This document shows, one piece after another, positions 12,500-24,200 of a DNA stretch of 64,000 nucleotides (within the stretch, counting starts at the first letter, position 1; each line of letters begins with the position of its first letter). The DNA is taken from contig NW_006499436.1 of NCBI RefSeq assembly GCF_000471905.2, positions 3,265,914 to 3,329,913 of the forward strand. The letters run 5' to 3'. A program made the translations under genes and the position numbers. The DNA comes from Amborella trichopoda (Eukaryota; Streptophyta; Magnoliopsida; Amborellales; Amborellaceae). A model generated the notes under the pieces. It searched no databases, was not told where the DNA came from, and saw only the letters and a program-made list of their open reading frames with translations.

Positions 12500-12735
12500 A
12501 TCCATAATTAGGCTTTGATATGATTTACAAGCCATAATTGGTTGTATCACACCAAAATTGTCTCGATATGATTTACAAGCCATAATTAGGCTTTGATATG
12601 ATTTACAAGCCATAATTAGGCTTTGATATGATTTACAAGCCATAATTAGGCTTTGATATGATTTGTAAACCATAATTGGTTGATATGATTTCCAAGCCAT
12701 AATTAGGCTTTGATATGATTTACAATCCAAAATCA
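12500..12735. repeat. 30-bp tandem array
   Basis: The unit, close to CTTTGATATGATTTACAAGC plus CATAATTAGG, repeats with an exact 30-bp period through the middle of the array and with more drift at both ends; about six to seven units. Because 30 is divisible by three, the minus strand stays open and would encode a repeating KSYQSLIMAC decapeptide. That open frame is a by-product of the repeat and not evidence of a gene. One unit is interrupted by a phrase that recurs near 13157. Confidence 0.85.
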
Positions 12736-13059
12736 CCTTTGGATTGAAGTTAGACAATACCTCATTCATACATAAATAACTAGTAAATAGCATATTTAAA
12801 AAAAGAAAAAAAGACCAATTGGTTGTTGTGCTATACCCGTTGGGTCTTTTTGCAGTTTCTATATTATTAAACTGACAATTAGCAGTATCACTCCTCTCTT
12901 TCTCTCTCTACTTCCGTTTCACACTTCTCTCTTTATAGTACTCCAACAAAATTATGAGATATAAGTGAGCAGTCAAACATGCACATAGAAACACGTATTA
13001 AAATCATTTGTAATTCATAGATATGAAAAAAATAGGCAATGGCTTTATTTAATTTTTTG

Positions 13060-14505
13060 AAAACGTTATCATAGTCATCGTCGCGGCCTTTCTTAATTTA
13101 TTTGGGATCGGACAACCCAGCTAAGTTAACTTTTTATCATGTTATTGTCTATTAGTATCACACCAAAATTGTCTCGAATGTATTCATTTTGAATTATATC
13201 CCTTCTTGTCTATTCATTCATCCATCTCAATAGTTTCATCTGATCTACACTCACTCTATGGGTATGTTGTTTTTTGACTGTCAAACATTCTGCCCCATAA
13301 AATAAAACTGGCATCATTGTTGTCCTATAGAACTTGCCCTTCAGCTTCATTGGTATGCGACATTCACATAAATATTTAGTTGCACATTTCCACTTTGCCC
13401 ACTCAACTCTAATTTTATGTGCAACATGTTCCTCAATCTCTCTATTTTTATGGATTATCGACCCAAGATATCAAAATCACGGTCTTTTTGGTATTTTTTA
13501 GCCGTCAATTTTAATTAGTTCATCATCTCTATTCTCATTATTACTAAACTTGAATTTCATATACTATGTCTTAGTCTGGCTAATTTTAAAACCTTTAGAT
13601 TATAAAGCATCCCTCCAAAGTTTTAACTTTGCGTTGACTTCGTTTCGGGTTGTATTGATCAAAACTATGTCATTTGCGAATAATACGTACCACGGTCCTT
13701 ATCTTGCAAGTGCCTAGTTAATGGTCCATTACTGAGACAATGATGCATGGGCTCAATATTGACCGCTGGTGTAGACATATTGCCATTGAATACCTACTCG
13801 TCTCCCCACTAGTTGTTTGTACATTAGTTAGTGCCCCCTCATACATATCTCTCACCAAGTCGATGAGTGCCTTAAGACTCCATTATTTTCCAGCACTCAC
13901 CCAACTAAATCTCTAGGTACTCTATCATAAGCTTTATCTACATCAATAAAGACCATGTGGAGGTCTTTTACCTTCACCTTAAACTTCCTAATCAGTTGTC
14001 TAAGTAGGAAACGAGCATTGATTGTTGGCCTCATTTGTATAAAACCGAATTGATTTTTTGAAAATACTTGTTTTATGCCTTAGTCACTACTCAATCACTC
14101 TCTCCCACAACTTCATAGTGTGACTCACAAGCTTGATTTATTGATAATTCACGCAGTTCTGTAAATCTTTACTTTTCTTGTAAATATGAACCACAATATT
14201 TGTCCTCCATTCAGCTAACATTTTTTTTTGTTTTTAATATCTTGTCGAACAACTTGGTCAGTCTAGCCATTCTCAATCTCCTCCATGCACTTCCAAACCT
14301 ATATTAAAATACCATTTGGTCCTAAAGCTTTTCCTATTTTCATCATCTTCAAAACTTATTTACTTCTTATACCATAATCCTACAAATATATCTATGACCT
14401 TCGCCTTCATGTTCAACATTACTAATTTTTGAAAATAAACTCTCCAACTTTCGTGGATCTCTTCAACCTTCACTAAGACCCTTTGATTCTTAGTCTTAAT
14501 ATTCG
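13060..14505 (-). mobile_element. RTE-clade LINE, 5'-truncated and decayed (copy 1)
   Basis: Read on the minus strand, fragments match the reverse transcriptase of plant RTE LINEs: an MEAIFLL-like upstream region, HMVFIDVDKAYD, a palm motif near 13650-13690, then SRTKTEYMEC-like and KLKGKFYRTT-like pieces. The active-site FADD reads FAND here, so the enzyme would be inactive even without the many stops and frame changes. The endonuclease is absent (5' truncation near 14505). The low-coordinate end near 13065-13110 resembles the RTE 3' terminus (GACCCCAAA...then GATGAC repeats). A longer relative lies at 26140-28860 on the same strand. Confidence 0.8.
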
Positions 14506-15318
14506 AATTTTGGATATTCAAATTTTGTTTTGTCTAACAAAGACTAAGTATTTATAAATCTGCTCGATCTACGCCATTGTTATAGTTTTAAAAAGTTAAT
14601 TACAATGAAGATAGATTTTAGGCTAACACAAGGATTTTTGGCACTAAAATTATGTCTTTTGGAGATATTTAGAGCGAGGTCTTACTTTGATTATTTAAGG
14701 TTTACATATATACAAATTGCACTATTTAAAAAACAACCATTATCATCATAGGAAAAGGGTCAAAGAATTATGTCACTTTAGCACCCTAACTAATATAAAT
14801 TTTATATTCATGATGAAAAACAAATTCATTTAAGTAGTAAGAGATTAGCGTGCAAAGTCAAGTTGTAGGAATTAAAAAGGGGGAGTCTTCGATGGTTAAA
14901 AATGTTCACTTACTCTACATTAGTCCTATAAATTAATATAAGTAGTCAATTAACCAAACCAAAATTTAGTTTTCACATTAAGTGTCAACATAAAAAATTT
15001 GGGCATGCCTCAGCTTGAGGGGTGTAGGAAGTTCTTGTATTTACCTTTCTACTTGCTTTAGATGATTCATCTTTTCGTCTAGCATTGGAGTTGTAGCTTC
15101 AATAATAGATTCAAGGGAGTGACTAAGTTAGACAATGCCACCAACATTATTTGGATCCCTTGTTTATGCAAAGTATGTGATATACATGAAGCAACTAAGC
15201 TACTACAAATATGCAAAACTCTACAATCATTGAACGAGGCAATTTAATGAAAGGTGTTAAAAACTTAGAAGCTTGTTACCTTGAATTTTCTTAATAATAA
15301 ATCGAAACACTCACTATT
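14506..15318. other. Intergenic AT-rich DNA
   Basis: Nothing recognised. No open frame with family resemblance and no clear repeat. Confidence 0.5.
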
Positions 15319-15492
15319 GGTCTGGTAAGGGTGAGGACCTCAAACTTTCCTTTCACCCGTCCCAAGCTCGGGTCAAAGAGGTAGGTTGCATTAGGTAGGC
15401 AACTGATAGGGAATAATGGAGGAACAATATTTATGTAGCTGACCCCAAATCATTGGGGTAAGGCTTGGATGATGATGACGACGACGACGACG
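15319..15492 (+). mobile_element. RTE 3'-end / Au-like SINE fragment
   Basis: The segment carries a GTGAGGACCT-like start, a TCCCAAGCTCGGGTCAAAG block, then CTGACCCCAAATCATTGGGG with TAAGGCTTGG, and finishes in an ATG/ACG trinucleotide tail. This end module, an inverted CCCCAA/TTGGGG followed by a simple trinucleotide tail, is shared by plant RTE LINEs and the Au-type SINEs that use them. A second copy is at 29295-29515. Confidence 0.65.
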
Positions 15493-17555
15493 TGAAGAAA
15501 TTAGAAATCTCAAAACTTTATTTTTCAAAAAGAAAATCAGTTAGACTGTGATAGGGTTCCATGGTAAAATGAAAGACAACAACACATATGATATTCAACT
15601 TGGACATCCTTGCTTTTAGCTTGGCCGATTACGATATGTATCCCCCTAAGGCAATACCAAAGAGTTTAATCCATTCCAAGCCTAATTTTAGGCATAACAA
15701 TGCATTTATAAGTAGATTATCTAGCACTAAGACTGGTGTGAAAGGTATAGCTTTTGCATGGTTGAGAATACACCTCATGCTATATTCAAGAAGTTAAAGT
15801 AATAAGCTTGTCAAATATAAATAGCAACAAATGTGTAGAACCAAAATATGCTAGGGAGAAAATTATACTTCATCAGGCTTGACTGAAGGAGCATTTGTTA
15901 TTTATGGAGTTATAAAACAAAAAAATATGTTAAGATATGTCCATCTCTGATAGTGATATAGGTGTTTATCATTTGACGTCTAAATATAACAAGAGGCAAA
16001 GTGCCTAAAGGTTTGGTAATCCCTAGAAAACATCAAATAGGTAACCGAAGAATGAATTAAACGTAAAATTACGCGAAGATAATCGCCCCCACAATTTGAG
16101 GTCAAATTAGTAGTATAAAGCTTTTTATATTTTAATGAAGTAATGAGATGCATAATCTTTATATTGAGGAATGTAAAAGAATTCGAGGAAATATTGAGAT
16201 CAAAAGATAATGGAAAAATTTGTGGTTGTGCAATACCAATGCTGGTTATTATAAAAATCAGAGGTACTAATTTTATCAAATGTTCCAATGGATACCAAAG
16301 AAATAAGGGAACATGATTTTTAGCTTTAATAAAGTCTAATGGGTATATATTTATTACAAGTTCTGCATAAAAATGACACATTACAAATATATTTCACAAA
16401 CTTATTTCTTTCTTGAATGTTACATTTCACAAACTTCATTTAGCCTAATAGTTGATTTTTGTGCACATACAATGTTTTACGTCTATTTCAACATAATGTA
16501 CAATCTTGATGTGTTAACGAATTTGCAAATGTAGAATTGGAATTATGATTGTGCATATGTACCTCTCTTCTCATTTTTAAAATTGGGTTGTACATAAAAA
16601 TTCAAAGCTTAGTAATAGAAATCAAACCTCTAGTAATAAGTTATATAATTTATTTTTAAGATGCTAATATTATGAAGGTGATAGTTTCATAAAATCCTTT
16701 TCTATCTCTACTTGAAACCTCTTTCTCTCTCTACTGATATACCCATACTATCATACCATATGTATTACCATAGTACCATATATAAAAACATGTAGTACCC
16801 GTATACCATAAGTAGCATAATGCTCACATTTTATATCTTTCATAATTTATATTTATGATATATTTCATAACTTATATTTATAATAAAAAAAATTGCTAAA
16901 ATTTTCCATCAGAATTATTCCTGTTCATAATAAAATTTGTTTAAGATTTTTCTCATATTTGCATATAATATATTTTTAGGATAATAGCCCCCAATAGTTG
17001 AAAAAAGGCTATAAGGATAATAATGATATATTTTTTTGGTGTGATTTGTATAAGGTTATGGGAATCTATTTTCATTTCTAATTATAAAATTTTAAACTCC
17101 AAGAATAGTCAAATCAAGTAGATCTATAAACACTTGAAAATCTTGAAATTGGACGGTCCAGATAATGTATTGCAAGATGCACTATTTTTATGACTCAAAA
17201 TCATTTTTTTTTTTTTTTTTTCTCATTTCAGATATCTCGATGTCAAGATGATCAATTAGAAGGTTTTCTAACATCAAAACAACTTTTTATGATATATTTT
17301 TGAGATGCACTTTAATTATACATTTTAGGGTTGCAATCTTATAAAAGTTTTTTTTTTTTTTAAGGACCCAGTTTCTATGTGGCCAAGCCTACATACGTAG
17401 AAATACGGGCCTAGTAATAAATCTAATTTTGAGATGGATTTTAATACTTAATTTTTAAGTACATTTCTATATGGAGATTATGAATATGAAAAAATAAATA
17501 ATTTTTGAAAACTAAAATAATAATTTTAGTAATTAAATATTTGAGAGGTTAACTT
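15493..17555. other. Intergenic DNA upstream of TOM20
   Basis: No supported gene. Frames at 15588-15797 (+) and 15980-16381 (-) are open but resemble nothing and lie in AT-rich sequence. Long T-runs occur near 17204-17222 and 17348-17361. Confidence 0.5.
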
Positions 17556-17557
17556 CC

Positions 17558-17703
17558 ATTATTTTTGGACGGAACACCTACTAGATGATAGAACACCTAC
17601 TTGCATCCATCTTTAAAATGAATAAATTTCTATTATTTTTAGATGGAACACCTACTAGATTATAAAATACTTACTTGCATCCATTTTTAAAATGAATAAA
17701 TGA
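17558..17703. repeat. Tandem duplication, about 74 bp x 2
   Basis: Two diverged copies of a unit containing GGAACACCTACTAGAT and CTTGCATCCATYTTTAAAAT lie head to tail just upstream of the TOM20 promoter. The first copy also holds a short internal repeat of GAACACCTACT. Confidence 0.8.
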
Positions 17704-18100
17704 ATGCTTCACACTTTCCGACCGCAAATACAGAAATAGATCGTCCAGCCCGGATGAAAGAATTTTCATTTTTCTAAAAGAATAGAGCAGTAGAATCGAG
17801 CTCGGGACCTGGTGCTACTATGCGTCACTAAACCCCCAATTTCGATTCGTATTAATTTATTGGACGCGGCAGCGTCGCTTCTATATATGAAAGTCCAAGA
17901 CTTGCCCCGAAAGTGAGGTGTACAAATTCAGGACTTCAGAGCCCTCTCTCCGTCTCTCTAAGAGGAGACTCTGGAACAAAACCCCCGCCTCCCTTTATAT
18001 ACGTACAAAACCCCCGTTTCAAAACCAGGAATTTCGTTCTACCTATTTACCCCCAATCTCTGTGTTTCTCTTTCTCAGTCAGTTGTTATTTTCCTTAGCC
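17704..18100 (+). promoter_or_regulatory. TOM20 promoter and 5' leader
   Basis: A TATATAT box sits at 17882-17888, about 220 bp before the start codon. That places the probable transcription start near 17910 and gives a pyrimidine-rich leader of about 190 bases. Upstream are a TGCGTCAC motif (17821-17828, bZIP TGACG type) and a GC-rich inverted repeat, GACGC-GGCA-GCGTC (17863-17876). No ATG was found in the leader ahead of the chosen start at 18101. The transcription start is inferred, not seen. Confidence 0.55.
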
Positions 18101-18202
18101 ATGGACGGCATGCCTACAAATGACATTGATCGCCAGTTCTTCTTTGAAGCCGCTCTAATGACCGCAGAGGCTACCTATGCAAAGAACCCCCTCGATGCAG
18201 AT
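18101..18202 (+). CDS. TOM20: TOM20 exon 1 (coding part)
   Basis: 34 codons from ATG 18101 to GAT, followed by the donor GTAATC; phase 0. The start is chosen because it gives the family's acidic N-terminus and lies in CCATGG context. A second ATG three codons later is a weaker candidate. It encodes the first helix ([20 protein letters not shown]) and the NPLDAD turn. Confidence 0.93.
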
Positions 18203-21200
18203 GTAATCACATAATACTTGTTATCCATTTCTTCACATGGTTTTACTCTGAGTAGGCTTTTTTTGTTACTTAGTTCGATTTCTTAGTTCTCTGTTTCATC
18301 ATGTATCCATCAAACGAAGCTATGAGATAAACAACTGGTTTTATGGTGTGCCTTTCGAGGTTTGTGGAGTATTTTGTATAGTTGCTTGAAATGGATTTTC
18401 ATTTATGTTGTCTTAATGGTTGTGAATGGTGTTTATTGCATGCCATCCATATTTTCTTTAGGGGTCCTTCTCTTTTCTCTTTTTCGTTTTTTTTTGTGGC
18501 AGTGGTAGGGGGTATTTTAGGGTTTTATATGTACTCTTCTGTAATTAGTTCAAAGCTGTTTCACAGCAAAAAATATAATGGAGGGTGAAATTGGACCTGT
18601 ATCGGTTTGATTTTATGTGAAAATATATTCATCGACTGGGCATTGAGTTTTAAACAATTTTAACTTGGGTCTTCAGAATCTTACAAGATGGGGAGGAGCA
18701 CTGCTTGAACTATCTCAGTTTCAACAGGGCCCTAACTGCATCAAGATGGTTGAAGGTATTACATCTAAATTCACAACGGTTAGTCATGTATTGGTGTAAC
18801 GGTATTAGATGATGTAATGTTCCATCTAATGTTTGATGTAGTGCAGAAGCATGCTTGTTCAATCTTCAATTGACTTGAATTGTTTGCCTTGCTCAATATA
18901 AAGGTGAGTATTATGGTAGGCTTACTTTTATAAAGAAGCACTTGGTTAGGCTCACTTCTACATGTACACTTCCATTTTAGAAGCCTAGCGGCTTTTTCAA
19001 AAGAGTGCCAATGTGGACCAATGTTTCATTCTCGTATGATATTAGAAACATAAGGTTATTTTATTTTGCTTTTATTGATGATTAGTCATTCATCAAGGAA
19101 ACAAATATGCAATAAAACAAGAGCTATAAACATGCACAATGGATTGTACTTAATATGGCATTGTACGTAATGGATTCAATATGTTCTCTTTACAAGCAAA
19201 TTGATTATTATATGTTTCATGAATAAACATGCAGACTAGACCTCATGCTTAGTCCCATTAGCCATGGTTTTGATCCCATATCGTATGCCATAAAAGACAT
19301 GCACTGAGCATTGAATGCAGGTCTGCAATCTCAAAGCTAATTCTGGTACTAGTTTAGTGATTAGAAACTCAGTTTCAAGCAGGAAAACTCACTGAGTTAA
19401 CTTGATTGTGCCAATGGCTGAGTTTTATAATTGAGAAACTTAGATATACCTGCTGGCATGTGTGTATATATGTTGTTTTTGCATATAAATTGTCTTAAGT
19501 GAAGTGGTAGGCATCTATGATGACTTGGTTACTAAATAGTTATTTCTTAATTTTGTTTACGAAATTTGAGAAACTCACCTGAGTTTTAGTGAGCTAGCTG
19601 TTTAACGTAGTGAATCGAATTGGTATTGGTATAGCTTGAGTCAGTTGAGTTTTTTGGGTTTTTGAACACTGGTAGTATCTAAGAATGACTATATGTCAGT
19701 TTTGACAGAATTGCTCTCTGCCAACGTAATATCTTGTATTGCAGTGAGCCGCCTTCTTCATGCGTTCATTGTTTTAAAATGCGGAATGCAGATTTGTTGC
19801 GGTGATGCATCTGGACGATGTCTCGATGCAGGGGCTCATCTCAATAAATTTTTAAAATATAATGATGCATAGAAAAAATTATAAATACGATTTAGATGAT
19901 AGCATGCATTTTAATTTATTTAATATCTATAATAATAGGTATTTTAATTCATTCAATATCTATAAAATATTAGCTGTTTGAGAATCTGAGTCCCTTCATA
20001 GCCTGATAAAGGGTAATAGAATGCATTGTTCTAACTTCTAATATTTAGTAGTTTAAATGTCCAATACAATTAACATGTAAAACGAAGCAATACATTCCAT
20101 CTCATATAAAATATTGAAAATTCTAAAGTTTAAAGTTTCAAGTCCAAAGAGGCAAAGACCAAAAGTTTATGACATATAAAAGAAAAAAAAAAGTCTCAAG
20201 TCTCAATCGGATTAGTCATAAAATACTTGAATTTCTTTTGTCTATTTTTTTTTTTTGTATCATTTTTTTTCCTTTTGCTTTTTCATGGCTATATATGTAT
20301 GCCATAATCTCTCTTCCAATTTCATTGGTTGCTTGTGGTCATGCTTTAACATTCGTCATAATACCAGCTAGGTATTCGTTTCACCAAAAAATAACGCCCA
20401 TATAAACAACTCCACACAAAGTACATATAATGCAATTTTAATCCTTACGGTTTCTAAGTTTACTTTTTCCATGCTGGAATCTTGTTACTTGTAGATGATG
20501 AAGACATTTCTCCCCCCACAAGAAAAAGGCATTAGGAAATGAAGAAGTTACCAAACAATCCAAAGAAATTTCGATTTATACTCGGCCCTTCAAAACCCTC
20601 GATTTGTTGGTGAATCTTTGCCCAAATACATTATGAATAATGCCCAAAGCAATTAAAAGGATGGTCAAAAGAATCTCTTAATTTTTTAAAAAACTTTGGA
20701 TTCAAGAAATTTTTTGGTTTGAATCACCTTAGAACCATGTAAACTTATTCTAATGTGTTTTTTTGGGTCCATTTTTTGTTTTTTATGGTTGCGGAGGCCG
20801 CCTGGGGGGGAGACAAATTTGCCCATACTGATGGGCTTATTTTCCGCCCAGGAGTACAAAGGGCATATGCAGGTGCATCTCTCAGGATGCGATGCAGGTG
20901 ATATGGCCGCATATGTGGGTGATGTGCCACATATGCAGGCGCATCACATTTTTCCACATATGCGCCTTGGAGTGTGTTGTGTGGCTGCATTTGAAAATAA
21001 TGCATGTGTTGATATTATTCTGATATTGTTGTACTGGATTAATCTTCGGGAAGCAATGTCACAACTATTGCTGAGAATGCTTTAATACTAGAGCAGCGCA
21101 ACCCTAGTTATTTGAATTCTGTGGCTAACTCTTCCTTGTTCTAATTTCTTTAGAAGTATTAGAAAAAATGAACTTGAGTTGGAACTCAGAAGGGTCAAGG

Positions 21201-24200
21201 GTATAAATCATGTTTGACTGACTCGGCCAAGTCTGTTAGACACTCGACGTAGTCTCTGAACCGGCCAAACTCCGCCAGTTCCCATGTGTATGTTTTGGGC
21301 TGACTTGAGTGGTCCAGATTGGCTCACCCTAGTTCTCCGATACTGCTTTAACGAGTCCATGGTTTTCCATTATTAAATTAAAACTTAAAGGACAAACATG
21401 GTTAGAAGAGTTATTTCCTCAAGCAGTAAGGAATTAAGTATAGTGATGATGATAATTTTTTTGGATTCTTGTGTTCTATCTCTAGCAATCTTTTCTGCTC
21501 TGTTACTATGTTGCGAAAAGGATTTGGCTTGCTAAATCTTACCCTTTTTATCGATACAGGAGTGCGATACTTGGATTCTTCTGTTTAGGCATTGTATTGG
21601 TGTTGAGATGTCTTGACACCCATCCCAACATTGACTTTTTTTGAATATCTTTGGTTTTTAAAATAGCATTGATTATACTATTGTGATTGGCTTTTTCCTT
21701 GTTTGATTTTTGGGCATAGAACGTTCTATATTTGGAAATTTTGATGGAAATTTAGGCATAAATATGTACTATTATTTTCTCAGCTCTTCTAACCCATTGT
21801 TTTAGCTGGTATGTATCATTATGTGAAATTGTGAATACTAGTTAATTTTGTTTGTATTGGCTTTTTTGTGTTTTTATGATTATATTGCCATGTGTGCAAT
21901 GTTGTTTATGGAATAAGGAGTTCGATGCCCTGTTCATATGTCCAGAGTATTGAGAAAGAGAAGTTACATTTTCTTGCCTTAGCCTTGATGATGCTGGTTA
22001 TGAGGTCTGTATAGGCACAAATATGAGACACCCTATTGTTAGTCTGATTTTCTTGCTTGTTATAGGTATGACTGCATGAGCACTCCTCTCTGCACTTTTA
22101 TTATCGTGGGATCACTACTCATGAGTTGCCAGCTGTTACCTTCGATAATAGAGAGTTTGCTTGTGCTGATTTGCATAGACATCCTTGTGTATGTCTTATA
22201 CAAACATCACATGCCGCATATTAAACGGATGTTTTGATTTAGTTTGAGTATGCTAGAATGTTAGTGTACAGTTTTCATGGTTTAGTGCTGAGACATTTTG
22301 ATGTATTTCAAAGGAAATCCTAGTCATATTTTCTGGGTTTGCATATGTTGATTTTAAGATGTTTCCTTCCTGGATATTCTTTGATATGTCTACTTCAGGC
22401 GCTCTACTTTTGTATAAAGATTTTCCTGCTTTAGTCTGTGTTGCTGTGCAGTTTTCATGGCTTATGGTTGAGTCATCTCATGCATTTAAATAATGATTTC
22501 TATTTCATATTTTAATTTTAATTGCAGATTCTATTTCAAAACTTGAAGAGGCATTGGAAGTTAACCCAAGAAAGCATGATACTCTTTGGTGCTTGGGAAA
22601 TGCATACACATCACATGCGTTTCTTACTCCTGACCATGAAGTAGCAAAAACTTACTTTAGAAAGGCTTCTCAGTATTTCCAGAGGGCAGTGGAAGAGGTA
22701 CACATCAGCTAATTCTTGTTATGCTCTTATTTGTTGTTCATAAAATGTGTTGCTGGACTGTATTTATTCTTTGGATGTCTGAATAGTTGGATCACTTCTT
22801 ACTAAAGTTGGTTCAATAATCTTGTGAGACTATGATCTATGAAAAGTATAACATAGGATTATACAAGAGCAAGAAGCTTAAATTTTATTGCATCGTAGTT
22901 TTTGGGTGCATCTGCAACTGTAGGAGCATTCTGTTTGACATCAATGGCCTAAGGGTTCGAGAATTTTCTTTTTGGTTAAGAGATTGCCTTTGCTGATGAC
23001 TGGCCTAAGTTTTGGTTTTGGGTTTACTTGTCTGGATATCACTGATCTGCAGTTCCGAGGTGACTCTGATTAAAACAGAATCTTTTTTTATGTTATGCAT
23101 TCTGTTTTTTATTCTTAATGATTTGTCTTGTACAGAAAAATAAATTAATGTTGAGATGGAAGAACTTTTTTTTTTTTGAAGATCTTTATTTTGAAGGTTT
23201 TTATCTGTCAGACTGCCAGGTGGCCATCTGATCAGCTGTTGGCTTGATGAGAGCGATCTTCTAGGGCTCATGGAGGTGGAAGAATTATTCTCTTATTTAA
23301 AATCAATAGTCAGTGGGAAGTGGTGCTATGAAAAGGAATGACTTCTAAAGATACTATAATCTACAGCATGTCTTTCTAGGGAAACTAATGCATGCAAGCT
23401 TTTCTGAAATTTCTGACATGCCTCCATATATATCCAATTTGGCAGTTGTTTAATTTTAAAGATAGGGCTGTAGTGCCAACTTTGCATGAATTGTTTACTC
23501 TTACTCCCTTGGAAATGTGAGGTAGGACCAAGAAACTTGGCTCCTACATAAGTAGGTAAGGGTGTAATGGGCTATGTTAAGTGGCTGGGTCGAAGTTTCG
23601 GAAGGTTGATGTTTGTGTTTGAGGATGGAAATTGAGTTTAGGTAGCTTAGAATTTGTGGAAGTTGTCATTGGAAAGCTTGGTTGCGGAAGTTGTGTGCTT
23701 ATGATCATAGTTGTTGGAGGCAGGAGTGGGTTCAGGAGCAGGATTGGTTCGGGGAACGTTGAATCCCTAGGGGGTGGAAGCTCCCTAGGGTTAGGATCGG
23801 CATCCATACATTCAACATATTAAGGAGCTAGATCCTAGGATACCTGGGAGCGAGATCCCATGTCATTGGGATCGAGGTTTTGACTTGGAGGGTCATAAAA
23901 CGAGATCAATTAATAGTATATAATAAAAATAGGATCGAGGTAATACTTGCTCAATCCCTTATCATACACTTTAGCTTATTACAAATAACGTAGTTATAAT
24001 GCTCCAATTTACTACAATAATAAAGTTCCATAATATCATAAATTGGCTTATTATGATATTAACATATAGTTTTTTAATACCATAATTCTAGTATATCACA
24101 ATGTGATGATATGCAGCATAGTTTAACATATTCTAAAGAAATAAATCTATAATGCCGCGTCTTCAAAAAAATAAATCTATAATACCAAGGAGAACACAAG

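Noticed and set aside
12500-12735. 30-bp repeats considered as a CRISPR array
   Set aside because: Units are contiguous with no spacers, and the window is plant nuclear DNA.
12452-12793. 113-codon minus-strand open frame as a gene
   Set aside because: It exists only because the 30-bp repeat unit lacks stops in that frame; no start context, codon bias or family match.
15980-16381. 133-codon minus-strand open frame as a gene
   Set aside because: AT-rich composition, no known motif, no promoter; consistent with chance in this sequence.
18382-18588. Open frame in TOM20 intron 1 as an extra exon
   Set aside because: Exons 1 and 2 join perfectly in frame without it, and the joined protein matches the family.
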